Below, piece by piece: positions 9,335-16,340 of a stretch of 64,000 bases of DNA. Each line of letters opens with the position of its first letter. Position 1 is the first letter of the stretch. Source of the stretch: an uncultured Oscillospiraceae bacterium (GTDB lineage Bacteria; Bacillota; Clostridia; Oscillospirales; Acutalibacteraceae); the NCBI GenBank assembly GCA_900549775.1, contig URPR01000002.1:1-64000 (forward strand), given 5' to 3'. The position numbers and the translations under genes were made by a program. The notes below the pieces were generated by a model that was given only the letters and a program-made list of their open reading frames with translations, made no database searches and was not told the origin of the DNA.

Positions 9335-9412
9335 ACTTATATTGGAGTAGGTTTTTACTTAAACATGTATGACAGGATATATTCGAACGATGAGAAAATT
9401 GGAGGAAAAGCT

Positions 9413-9970
9413 ATGATATCTGCAGGAGATTTCCGTAATGGAATTACTTTTGAAATGGATGGCAATGTATACTGCATAATAGAATTTCAACATGTAAAGC
9501 CAGGAAAAGGTGCAGCTTTTGTTAGAGCGAAAATAAAAAATGTAATAACAGGATCGGTAGTTGAAAGGACATTTAACCCAAATGATAAATATCCACCAGC
9601 ATTTGTGGAACGTAGAGACATGCAGTATCTGTATAATGACGGGGACCTATATTATTTCATGGATATGGAGAGCTATGAACAACTGCCGATAAACAAAAAC
9701 GTTTTAGGAGATAATTTTAAGTTTGTAAAGGAAAACATGATTTGTAAAGTTTTATCTTATAAAGGAAATGTATTTGGTGTAGAACCGCCTTTCTTTGTAG
9801 AGTTGGAAGTTACAGAAACAGATCCCGGGTTTAGAGGCGACACTGCTACAAACGTTACGAAGCCTGCAAAACTTGAAACTGGAGCTGAAATTAGGGTTCC
9901 GCTTTTCATAGACCAGGGAGAAATAATAAGGATAGACACGAGGACTGGGGAATATATGGAGAGAGCTTAA
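9413..9970 (+). CDS. efp: translation elongation factor P
   Basis: EF-P binds between the P and E sites and rescues ribosomes stalled on polyproline. From the ATG at 9413, which has a perfect GGAGG site, the product is 185 aa, the family's standard length, starting ISAGDFRNG. The loop VKPGKGAAFVRAK (about residues 28-40) carries the tip lysine that is modified in Bacillus EF-P. The C-terminal block ends IRIDTRTGEYMERA, close to family consensus. I see no EF-P modification enzyme next to it. The TAA is followed immediately by the ATG of the DUF1653 gene. Confidence 0.97.
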   Translation: MISAGDFRNGITFEMDGNVYCIIEFQHVKPGKGAAFVRAKIKNVITGSVVERTFNPNDKYPPAFVERRDMQYLYNDGDLYYFMDMESYEQLPINKNVLGDNFKFVKENMICKVLSYKGNVFGVEPPFFVELEVTETDPGFRGDTATNVTKPAKLETGAEIRVPLFIDQGEIIRIDTRTGEYMERA

Positions 9971-10228
9971 ATGTGCAAACAGGATGTTAAGATAAAAGGT
10001 GTTTACAAGCACTTTAAGAGTGACTACTACTTGTTAGAGGATGTAGCTATACATAGCGAAACCGGCGAAAGATATGTGATTTATCGGATGCTGTATGGAG
10101 ACAACGGTTTATACGTAAGACCGTATGATATGTTTTGTTCGAGAGTCGATAAAGAAAAATATCCAGATGCAAAACAAAAATTTAGATTTGAATTACAGAA
10201 TATAGAAACTGTAAATAAGAAATATTAA
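9971..10228 (+). CDS. DUF1653 domain protein
   Basis: An 85-aa cytosolic protein made almost entirely of a DUF1653 domain: KGVYKHFKSDYYLLEDVAIH, then TGERYVIYRMLYG and LYVRPYDMF. The domain's role is not established to my knowledge; it occurs alone or fused to other enzymes. The ATG abuts the efp stop codon with no spacer, so translation is probably coupled to EF-P. The ribosome binding site would lie in the last codons of efp (GGAGAGA). Expression with efp is supported by the layout; function is unknown. Confidence 0.85.
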   Translation: MCKQDVKIKGVYKHFKSDYYLLEDVAIHSETGERYVIYRMLYGDNGLYVRPYDMFCSRVDKEKYPDAKQKFRFELQNIETVNKKY

Positions 10229-10247
10229 TTTTAGGAGGTACACAATT

Positions 10248-10670
10248 ATGAACATTACAGAGAAAGTAGCTTATATTAAGGGGCTTTTAGAGGGGCTCAA
10301 TTTGGACGATTCTAAACCGGAAGTTAAAGTTATTAAGGCTATGGTTGATTTATTGGACGATGTTACACTTGAAATTTCTGACATTGAAGATGGTTTAGAT
10401 GAGTTTGTAGAGCAGCTTGATGAAGTTGATGAGGATTTAGGTGCTCTTGAGGAAGACTATTACGGTTTTGATGATTGCGATGAAGATGATTTGTTTTATG
10501 AAGTAACTTGCCCAACTTGTGGAGAGACAGTTTGCCTTTCTGAAGATGTTTTGGACGATGGTGAGATGGAATGTCCAAATTGTGGAGAAAAGTTAGAATT
10601 TGATTTTGATGATTTATGCGATGAAACAGAATGTGCATGTGGCGAAACTTGCGAATGTAAAGATGAATAA
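10248..10670 (+). CDS. acidic zinc-ribbon protein (CD1247 N-terminal-domain-like)
   Basis: A 140-aa, very acidic cytosolic protein. The N-terminal 45 residues (ITEKVAYIKGLLEGL and following) resemble the helical CD1247 N-terminal domain seen in Clostridia. A highly acidic Asp/Glu stretch follows, then a zinc ribbon made of CPTCGETVC (about residues 88-96) and CPNCGEKLEF (about 110-119), and a Cys-rich tail (CACGETCEC). A strong TTAGGAGGT site precedes the ATG. It is the last gene of the efp group, with a hairpin after it. Protein or nucleic-acid binding is a guess; the family name is given from memory. Confidence 0.75.
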   Translation: MNITEKVAYIKGLLEGLNLDDSKPEVKVIKAMVDLLDDVTLEISDIEDGLDEFVEQLDEVDEDLGALEEDYYGFDDCDEDDLFYEVTCPTCGETVCLSEDVLDDGEMECPNCGEKLEFDFDDLCDETECACGETCECKDE

Positions 10671-10695
10671 TTTAACAATTAACTAAAAATAATAT

Positions 10696-10727
10696 AAACC
10701 GTCTATGTAATAACTCATAGGCGGTTT
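10696..10727 (+). terminator. hairpin after the efp group
   Basis: Near-perfect inverted repeat (AAACCGTCTATG against CATAGGCGGTTT) just after the zinc-ribbon gene. The T-run is short, so termination may be partial and the ABC operon may be read through. Confidence 0.5.
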
Positions 10728-10760
10728 ATGTGTATAAAATTTAATTGGGGGCAACAAACT

Positions 10761-11759
10761 ATGAAATTTAAGGTTTGCAATAAATATTTAGTGGTGCTTT
10801 TGAATTTGTTTTTGTTGTTAAACTTGGCAGCATGTGGCAAGAAAAGCGAAAACACAGAGGTAAAAGAAAAGGCAAAAATAAATGTAGTAGCACTTAAAGG
10901 TCCAACAGCACTCGGTAGTGTAAAACTGTGGGAAGATTCTGAAAATGGAGAGACTGGGGCTGTTTACAATATCTCGGTGGTGGGGGATCCTTCCGAAGCT
11001 GTAGCTAAAATAGCCAACAAAGACGTGGATGTAGCCATGGTACCTACTAACATGGCATCGGTTTTGTATAATAAAACTTCAAAAAATGTAAACATAGCGG
11101 CAATAAATACGTTGGGTGTACTGTATTTGGTGACAAATGATAAATCCATTAGCAGCATAAAAGATTTAGCGGGAAAAACCGTATTTGTTTCAGGACAAGG
11201 TGCCACGCCAGACTTTGTATTGAGATATATTTTAAAAAAGAATGGCTTAACCCCCGGGAAAGATGTAACTTTAGAATATAAATCAGAACATAGTGAACTT
11301 GCAGCGCAGGTTATTTCTGAAAATGTAAGTATAGCAGTTTTGCCAGAGCCTTTTGTAAGTCAAGTACTGACTAAAAATTCAAAAATAATGGTGTCACTAG
11401 ACTTAACGAATGAATGGAACAAAATAACGGATGACAGTGTTTTAACTATGGGGTCCATAGTAGTTAGGAAAGATTTTCTGAAAAACAAAAAAGAAGACTT
11501 TGATAAGTTCCTGAAAAGCTATCAAAAGTCTGTGGAGTATGTGAATGAAAATACAGAGAAGGCGGCGGAATTAGCTGACAAATTTGGTATAATGCAAAAA
11601 GAAATAGCCATAAAAGCTTTGCCGAAATGCAATGTGGTTTTCATAAGTGGAAACGAAATGCAGCAGAAAACGGAAAACTTTCTGAAGATACTCTACGATT
11701 TTGAACCTAAGTCTATAGGAGGGAAAATCCCGGATGAAGACTTCTATTATAAAGAATAG
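10761..11759 (+). CDS. ABC importer substrate-binding lipoprotein (NitT/TauT/ThiY type)
   Basis: Extracytoplasmic binding protein of about 332 aa, anchored as a lipoprotein: a basic start, a hydrophobic stretch and the lipobox LAAC at about residues 21-24. The mature part is a periplasmic-binding fold of the SsuA/TauA/NMT1 type (GPTALGSVKLWE; VDVAMVPTNMASVLYN; LAGKTVFVSGQGATPDFVLRY). Ligand candidates are sulfonates, nitrate, pyrimidine precursors or similar; the sequence does not decide. I chose the ATG at 10761, with GGGGG upstream, over an in-frame GTG at 10728. The permease gene overlaps its last 26 bases. Confidence 0.9.
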   Translation: MKFKVCNKYLVVLLNLFLLLNLAACGKKSENTEVKEKAKINVVALKGPTALGSVKLWEDSENGETGAVYNISVVGDPSEAVAKIANKDVDVAMVPTNMASVLYNKTSKNVNIAAINTLGVLYLVTNDKSISSIKDLAGKTVFVSGQGATPDFVLRYILKKNGLTPGKDVTLEYKSEHSELAAQVISENVSIAVLPEPFVSQVLTKNSKIMVSLDLTNEWNKITDDSVLTMGSIVVRKDFLKNKKEDFDKFLKSYQKSVEYVNENTEKAAELADKFGIMQKEIAIKALPKCNVVFISGNEMQQKTENFLKILYDFEPKSIGGKIPDEDFYYKE

Positions 11760-12507
11760 AAAAAAATTCTTTCAAGGAATATTGACAATTACATTTTGGG
11801 TTTTGATCTGGTACCTATTGTATATCACGGTGAACCAAGAAATTTTAATAGTATCGCCGACCGCAGTTTTGCTAAGGCTTAGCGCACTTGCTGAAGAGGC
11901 TGAGTTTTGGCAAATAATATTACTGTCTATGTGCAGAATAATGTGTGGATTTATTTTTGCAGTGGCAGTTGGAATTGTTTTGGCGTTTTTTTCGTTTAAG
12001 CTTAAATATTTTAAACTTTTTATAAGTCCGGTTATAATGGCTGTAAAGTCCACACCGGTAGCTTCGTTTGTGGTCTTGGCGTTAGTGTTTGTAAAGTCAT
12101 TTTATCTGCCAACTTTGATATCATTCTTAATGGTTATTCCTATTATTTATGGCAACGTACTTGAGGGAATAAGCAGTGTGGATGGTGACTTAATAGAACT
12201 GTCGCAAGTTTTTTGTTTTTCTAAAATGACTAAACTTACAAAAATTTACATTCCGTCTCTGTTGCCTTATTTTAACTCAGCCGTGGCAACAGGGCTGGGC
12301 TTTGCGTGGAAGGCCGGTGTAGCGGCAGAAGTAATTGCAAATACAAAAATGTCCATAGGAGCACAAATTTATGACTCAAAAATTTACTTAGATACTTTAA
12401 ATTTATTTTCATGGACATTAGTGATTATAGCTTTAAGCATACTTCTTGAAAAAGTTGTAACAAAGCTGCTTAGCCCTAGCACTGTGAAGTATAAGAACGT
12501 AAAGTGA
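11734..12507 (+). CDS. ABC importer permease (SsuC/TauC family)
   Basis: Inner-membrane permease of 257 aa with about six hydrophobic segments. The cytoplasmic coupling loop is around residues 148-180 (EGISSVDGDLIELSQVF), typical of BPD_transp_1 proteins of the NitT/TauT group. The ATG at 11734 lies inside the binding-protein gene with TAGGAGGG upstream, and the stop codon abuts the GTG of the ATPase gene, so the three genes are translationally coupled. Confidence 0.92.
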   Translation: MKTSIIKNRKKFFQGILTITFWVLIWYLLYITVNQEILIVSPTAVLLRLSALAEEAEFWQIILLSMCRIMCGFIFAVAVGIVLAFFSFKLKYFKLFISPVIMAVKSTPVASFVVLALVFVKSFYLPTLISFLMVIPIIYGNVLEGISSVDGDLIELSQVFCFSKMTKLTKIYIPSLLPYFNSAVATGLGFAWKAGVAAEVIANTKMSIGAQIYDSKIYLDTLNLFSWTLVIIALSILLEKVVTKLLSPSTVKYKNVK

Positions 12508-13137
12508 GTGATACATATTATAGAATTAAAAAATATTTATAAAAGCTTCGGTAAAAAGGAAATTTTAAGCGATTTTTCGTTAACTATACCGACAAGTGAA
12601 AAAGTGTGTTTGTTTGGTAAGTCCGGAATAGGGAAGAGTACAATATTTAATATTATTGCGAATCTTGAAAAATTTGATAAAGGAACTATGCTGGGTTTAG
12701 AAAATAAAAAAATATCATATGTTTTTCAAGATACTAGGCTTATTACATGGCTAAGTGTTGCTGAAAACTTAACAGTTGTGATGAAAAATGCTAATAAAAA
12801 AGAAAAACAGGAATTGGCAGACTTTTATCTAGATAAGTTTAATTTAATCGAATATAAAAATAAAATGCCATGTGAATTGAGCGGAGGAATGCAACAGAAG
12901 CTCAGCATAGCAAGAGCTTTAGCCTTTAATGGAGATGTTTTTTTATTTGATGAGCCATTTAAAGGGTTAGATGAAAAAAGTAAATTTAGCACCATAGAAA
13001 TATTGAAAGATGAATTGATAAATAAAACAGCTTTATTCATAACTCATGATTTAAGTGAAATATCTTCATTTTGTAATAGAGTTTTTTATTTTGAAGGTTC
13101 ACCGATTTCCGGAGAAATCAAGCCAAGTATGTTATGA
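12508..13137 (+). CDS. ABC importer ATP-binding protein
   Basis: ATPase of the importer, 209 aa, somewhat shorter than the typical 240-260 aa. Walker A is GKSGIGKST (about residues 37-45), the ABC signature is LSGGMQQKLSIARAL (about 123-137), Walker B is VFLFDEPF (about 144-151), and the switch His is in FITHDLSE. It starts at GTG right after the permease stop codon. The C-terminus ends soon after the H-loop, leaving little room for a regulatory domain. Confidence 0.92.
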   Translation: MIHIIELKNIYKSFGKKEILSDFSLTIPTSEKVCLFGKSGIGKSTIFNIIANLEKFDKGTMLGLENKKISYVFQDTRLITWLSVAENLTVVMKNANKKEKQELADFYLDKFNLIEYKNKMPCELSGGMQQKLSIARALAFNGDVFLFDEPFKGLDEKSKFSTIEILKDELINKTALFITHDLSEISSFCNRVFYFEGSPISGEIKPSML

Positions 13138-13211
13138 CAAAAGATTTTGCCTTTAAAGGGAGAAGTGAATAAAATTTAACTTTACCGGCAAGAATATTTC
13201 TGGGTGATATT

Positions 13212-13883
13212 ATGGCGATTTCTTTTATAAGAACGATAATTCTATATATAGTTATTATTTTAGCGGTAAGACTCATGGGCAAAAGACAAATCAGTGAGTT
13301 GCAAACTTCAGAACTTGTGGTTACGCTATTGATGTCTGACATAGCGGCCATACCAATGCAAAATGCTGCACTTCCTATAGCCACCGGAGTTATACCCATA
13401 ATCGTGCTTATTGCATGTGAAATATTAATATCTACATTTATGCTTAAAAGCTCCGGGTTTAGAAGATTTATATGCGGAAAACCTGCCGTTTTGATCAATG
13501 ATGGAAAATTAGATCAAAAGAAGATGAAAGAACTTAGAATAGGGATAGAAGACCTTGAAGAAGAACTGAGACAACTTGAGGTAGCTAGCATTTCTGATGT
13601 ATCTTACGCTATAGTTGAAACGAACGGGAAACTAAGCGTAGTGAAGAAACCGGAAAAACAGCAAGTTGATGCTAGTATGCTTAACGTTCAAATGGAAGAC
13701 AATGGAATAGAAACAGTAGTTGTAAGGGATGGAAAATTATCACCATTTTGCTTAAAGCTATGTAATTTGAGTGAAAAGTGGGTGAGAGACACCTTAGCAA
13801 AGCAAAATACTGATATTGAAGATGTTTTTATTATGACGGCAAATAAAAACAAAGACTTTAATATAATAAAAAGAGAGGTGTAG
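13212..13883 (+). CDS. DUF421 membrane protein (YetF/YrbG-like)
   Basis: A 223-aa membrane protein with two or three N-terminal transmembrane segments (to about residue 80), the family signature GKRQISELQTSELVVTLL (about 23-40), and two cytoplasmic YetF-type domains. YetF proteins are common in spore formers; a Bacillus homologue is linked to spore germination, but the biochemical role is unclear. It is followed 3 bases later by a DUF4363 gene, a recurrent pairing in Clostridia. Confidence 0.88.
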   Translation: MAISFIRTIILYIVIILAVRLMGKRQISELQTSELVVTLLMSDIAAIPMQNAALPIATGVIPIIVLIACEILISTFMLKSSGFRRFICGKPAVLINDGKLDQKKMKELRIGIEDLEEELRQLEVASISDVSYAIVETNGKLSVVKKPEKQQVDASMLNVQMEDNGIETVVVRDGKLSPFCLKLCNLSEKWVRDTLAKQNTDIEDVFIMTANKNKDFNIIKREV

Positions 13884-13886
13884 AAA

Positions 13887-14267
13887 TTGAAGCGTTTAAT
13901 CGCATCTATCTCGTTGTTGGTGTTGGTTGTAGTCTTTTGCGTTTGGGAACACTTTACTTTGAAAACAACGACAGATTATTTTTCTTCTGAGATATATCAA
14001 ATTAAAGAGCTTTATAATGGCAATGAAATAGATGCCGCAATAGAAAAAAATGATTATTTAGTTAAAAGTTGGAAGGATAAGCACGCTCTGTTTTCTACTT
14101 TTATAGACCATGAACCTTTAAAGGAGATTGAAACCAGTTTGGAGGCAATGAAGGTAAATTTAGAAAATGATGAAATTGGAGATTTTTCCGTTGAGCTTCA
14201 AAAAACGATAAGCCGTCTTGAAGATCTAAATTCAACAGAAATGCCGCTTCTAGGGAATATTCTTTAG
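13887..14267 (+). CDS. DUF4363 family protein
   Basis: A 126-aa protein with one N-terminal transmembrane helix (residues about 5-22) and a helical extracytoplasmic part (YFSSEIYQIKELYNGNEID, VKSWKDKHALFSTFIDHEPL), the hallmarks of DUF4363. It starts at TTG with AGAGAGGTG just upstream, and only 3 bases separate it from the DUF421 gene. The consistent pairing suggests a complex at the membrane; no activity is known. Its stop codon abuts the end of the convergent small membrane-protein gene. Confidence 0.82.
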   Translation: MKRLIASISLLVLVVVFCVWEHFTLKTTTDYFSSEIYQIKELYNGNEIDAAIEKNDYLVKSWKDKHALFSTFIDHEPLKEIETSLEAMKVNLENDEIGDFSVELQKTISRLEDLNSTEMPLLGNIL

Positions 14268-14561
14268 CTAGGTTTTCTTACTAGTATCTGAGAACAAGTG
14301 GTATGTTCCGTTGGCTGCTAAGGAAACTAAGATAGCGTCAAATAAGTCTAAAGTTATATAAGACAAAGAAAATTTCCCTGTAAAGTAGTCGGCTAGAACT
14401 AAAATAATAACCGATATGATATAAGTGTAGAACTTAGTTGGTATTTTTACGATTTTATCAAATAGTTTTTTAGTAAATTGGACTATTATGCCTACAATGG
14501 CTACACTACCGGAAAATGTAGCTAACCCTTCCCAAGTTAAAAATTCGCTTATTGAATCCAT
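14268..14561 (-). CDS. small integral membrane protein, holin-like
   Basis: A 97-aa protein with probably three hydrophobic segments (residues about 12-30, 42-60 and 70-90). It resembles small clostridial holin-like membrane proteins, but no phage gene is near, so the family is uncertain. The ATG has a good AAGGAGTGG site. It lies downstream of yabQ on the same strand, beyond a terminator-like hairpin, and ends exactly where the convergent DUF4363 gene ends. It may belong to the sporulation unit; that is inference. Confidence 0.65.
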   Translation of the reverse strand: MDSISEFLTWEGLATFSGSVAIVGIIVQFTKKLFDKIVKIPTKFYTYIISVIILVLADYFTGKFSLSYITLDLFDAILVSLAANGTYHLFSDTSKKT

Positions 14562-14585
14562 TTAACCACTCCTTAAAAAATGATA

Positions 14586-14607
14586 AGCCGGCAAATATAT
14601 GCCGACT
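14586..14607 (-). terminator. terminator after yabQ
   Basis: Hairpin AGTCGGCA/TGCCGGCT with a short AT loop and a downstream T-run on the minus strand. It forms better on the minus strand, where the one imperfect pair is a U-G wobble. It separates yabQ from the holin-like gene. Confidence 0.6.
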
Positions 14608-14705
14608 ATTTTTTATACAACAGAATTTTTTCAAACTGGTTTCAATAAAAGCTTAAAAGTTTTAATTTTTTCTTTTATAAGAACAACGATTGAAACGTTT
14701 TTGAC

Positions 14706-15140
14706 TCAAACAGATTTTTGAAAGAGTTTAATTTTATCTTTAATAAGCTTGATTTTAAAATTTTTAAATTTACTTGTTTTAAGTAAAGGCGTTACGGTTT
14801 TACTCCACACGTTTTTTAAGAATTTTTTGCAAGAGAATATTATAGGGAAGGTAAACTTTACAAAATACCTCCCAATAGTAACGTGGTGCAAAGTCCAGCC
14901 GATTGCTTCGCCTATAAAAACGAAAAATCTTATTTCGCCGTTTATAGTGATTAACAAAAATAAATATGTTAAAAAGCCGGAAAAAGAAAAATAGAGTGCA
15001 TCATTTATGAACTCGTATATGGGTTTGTCTGAGATTACAATGTTAAAAAGTTTGAAAATGTCGAACACTATGCTTAAAAAAGCACCAAATAGTATTGATA
15101 AGAAAAAAACTGACACAGATGAAGTGGATGCACAACTCAA
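14706..15140 (-). CDS. yabQ: spore cortex biosynthesis protein YabQ
   Basis: Integral membrane protein of 144 aa required in Bacillus for spore cortex formation; it localises to the membranes around the forespore. Four hydrophobic segments are visible. The family block is LFGAFLSIVFDIFKLF (about residues 17-32), followed by a basic C-terminus. It starts 12 bases after yabP, as in Bacillus. Expected expression is under sigma-E in the mother cell. Confidence 0.9.
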   Translation of the reverse strand: MSCASTSSVSVFFLSILFGAFLSIVFDIFKLFNIVISDKPIYEFINDALYFSFSGFLTYLFLLITINGEIRFFVFIGEAIGWTLHHVTIGRYFVKFTFPIIFSCKKFLKNVWSKTVTPLLKTSKFKNFKIKLIKDKIKLFQKSV

Positions 15141-15152
15141 GCGAAAGACTCC

Positions 15153-15428
15153 CTACTTAAAAATTTTAGAAAATAGACTCTGTTTTTTTGAGCACGGGGC
15201 ATCTGAATATGACAATGAAGAAACTGTGCCATCTAGGAATAAATCTCCCGTATCGAGGTTTATTTTACTTATATGAAGATTTTCACCTTTTACTGTCAAT
15301 TCTCCTATATCTGTGTAGGCGATAACAGTTTCCTCATCGAAGCTGTCAACGTCAACAACTCCAGTAATAGACAATTCTTTTCTGCTTTTCAAAATTAAAT
15401 TATGAGTTAATTTTTTGTTCTCTTCCAA
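15153..15428 (-). CDS. yabP: sporulation protein YabP
   Basis: A 91-aa cytosolic/peripheral protein of the YabP/YqfC family: HNLILKSRKELSITGVVDV and SFDEETVIAYTDIGELTVKG are diagnostic. It is needed with YabQ for cortex and coat assembly in Bacillus. It starts at a TTG (15426-15428), and its AGGGGG ribosome binding site lies in the right arm of a long hairpin (15438-15480), which could block initiation on read-through transcripts from rqcP. Confidence 0.92.
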   Translation of the reverse strand: MEENKKLTHNLILKSRKELSITGVVDVDSFDEETVIAYTDIGELTVKGENLHISKINLDTGDLFLDGTVSSLSYSDAPCSKKQSLFSKIFK

Positions 15429-15437
15429 CTTAAAATA

Positions 15438-15480
15438 CCCCCTAAAATCTATTCATAAAATTTTATGATAGACTAGGGGG
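15438..15480 (-). promoter_or_regulatory. hairpin sequestering the yabP ribosome binding site
   Basis: On the minus strand CCCCCTA pairs with TAGGGGG, continued by GTCTAT/ATAGAT and a perfect 16-base palindrome core (15453-15468): about 20 bp with two small bulges. The AGGGGG of the right arm is the only Shine-Dalgarno for yabP. The element lies between rqcP and yabP. It could be an RNA switch, a weak terminator or a DNA operator. Confidence 0.6.
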
Positions 15481-15495
15481 CAATATTACATTTGT

Positions 15496-15738
15496 TTAAA
15501 GTATAACTTTGTACATTTCTTGGACATTTTCTTTTTTACAGAATTCCATCACGTTTAATATTTCTACCTTTACTTTTTTTTCGCCTAACGATAATTCCAA
15601 AACATCACCGACTTTAACGCTGTATGATGCTCGACATACTTTTCCGTTTACTAAAACTTTGCCGGCATCGCACATTTCGTTAGCTATAGTACGCCTTTTA
15701 ACTAATCTTGAAACTTTTAAATACTTGTCTAATCTCAT
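15496..15738 (-). CDS. rqcP: S4-domain RNA-binding protein RqcP
   Basis: An 80-aa S4-domain protein (MRLDKYLKVSRLVKRRTIANE at the N-terminus). In Bacillus RqcP (YabO) binds stalled 50S-peptidyl-tRNA and, with RqcH, drives C-terminal alanine tailing in ribosome quality control. Length and sequence match. It sits between hup and yabP, as in many Clostridia and nearly as in Bacillus (mazG-yabO-yabP-yabQ). Confidence 0.93.
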   Translation of the reverse strand: MRLDKYLKVSRLVKRRTIANEMCDAGKVLVNGKVCRASYSVKVGDVLELSLGEKKVKVEILNVMEFCKKENVQEMYKVIL

Positions 15739-15757
15739 ACATTCTCCTTATTGAAAA

Positions 15758-15788
15758 GAACCGACTTTTCGTTGAAAAAAGTCGGTTC
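15758..15788 (-). terminator. terminator after hup
   Basis: Hairpin with 8-bp perfect arms GAACCGAC/GTCGGTTC extended by A/T pairs, and a TTCTTTT tail on the minus strand, 11 bases after the hup stop codon. Confidence 0.75.
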
Positions 15789-15798
15789 AATAGTTACA

Positions 15799-16086
15799 TT
15801 ATTTTTCAGAAACTGCGTCTTTGAAAGCTTTACCCGCTTTAAAGCCAGGAACTTTACAAGCTGGAATTTTTATTTCTTTACCAGTTCTAGGATCACGACC
15901 TGTTCTAGTAGCGCGAGAACGAACTTCAAAAGTTCCGAAGCCGATTAATTGAACTTTTTCTCCTTTTTTTACAGTCTCAACAATTGAATCAATAACTGCT
16001 GCAACTGCCTTTTCAGAGTCTTTCTTTGAAAAACCGCTTTTTTCCGCAATTGATGCTACTAATTCTGCTTTGTTCATTTTAGACAA
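15799..16086 (-). CDS. hup: HU family DNA-binding protein
   Basis: Histone-like dimeric nucleoid protein of 95 aa that bends DNA. The N-terminal helices (MNKAELVASIAEKSGFSKKD) and the DNA-binding arm signature GFGTFEVRSRATRTGRDP (about residues 48-65) are canonical. AGGTTG lies upstream of an ATG giving MSKMNKAEL; an internal ATG three codons in is equally possible. A promoter at 16225-16253 and its own terminator make it largely monocistronic. Its place between the flippase and rqcP genes follows the clostridial arrangement, but mazG, often present here, is missing. Confidence 0.96.
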   Translation of the reverse strand: MSKMNKAELVASIAEKSGFSKKDSEKAVAAVIDSIVETVKKGEKVQLIGFGTFEVRSRATRTGRDPRTGKEIKIPACKVPGFKAGKAFKDAVSEK

Positions 16087-16224
16087 CCTCCAAAATTATA
16101 CTTTTTATATTCATCCATGAAAAACACGGTAGAACATACTATAAAATTTTTTATTTCAAAAGCAAAATCTTAGTGTTACAATGAATAAATACTTATTTCA
16201 AACTTTTATATTAAAAACAAAACT

Positions 16225-16253
16225 ATTCTACACTATTAAAAATGCTTTTTCAA
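16225..16253 (-). promoter_or_regulatory. sigma-A-type promoter for hup
   Basis: On the minus strand TTGAAA (16248-16253), 17-base spacer, TAGAAT (16225-16230). It gives hup an AT-rich leader of roughly 130 bases, in which I see no other gene. Confidence 0.6.
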
Positions 16254-16340
16254 GTATTTTCTTACAAAACTTTTATTTTTTGAAAAATTTGTAATATATA
16301 AAAATAAAAAATCTTTTTAAAATTTAACAACCATACTATT

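Noticed and set aside
14268..14561. Holin-like gene as a sign of a prophage
   Set aside because: No phage structural, lysis or integrase genes are near; the surroundings are conserved sporulation and housekeeping genes.
14749..15276. Plus-strand frames opposite yabQ and yabP
   Set aside because: The minus-strand frames match YabQ and YabP in length and motifs; the opposite frames have no ribosome sites or family resemblance.
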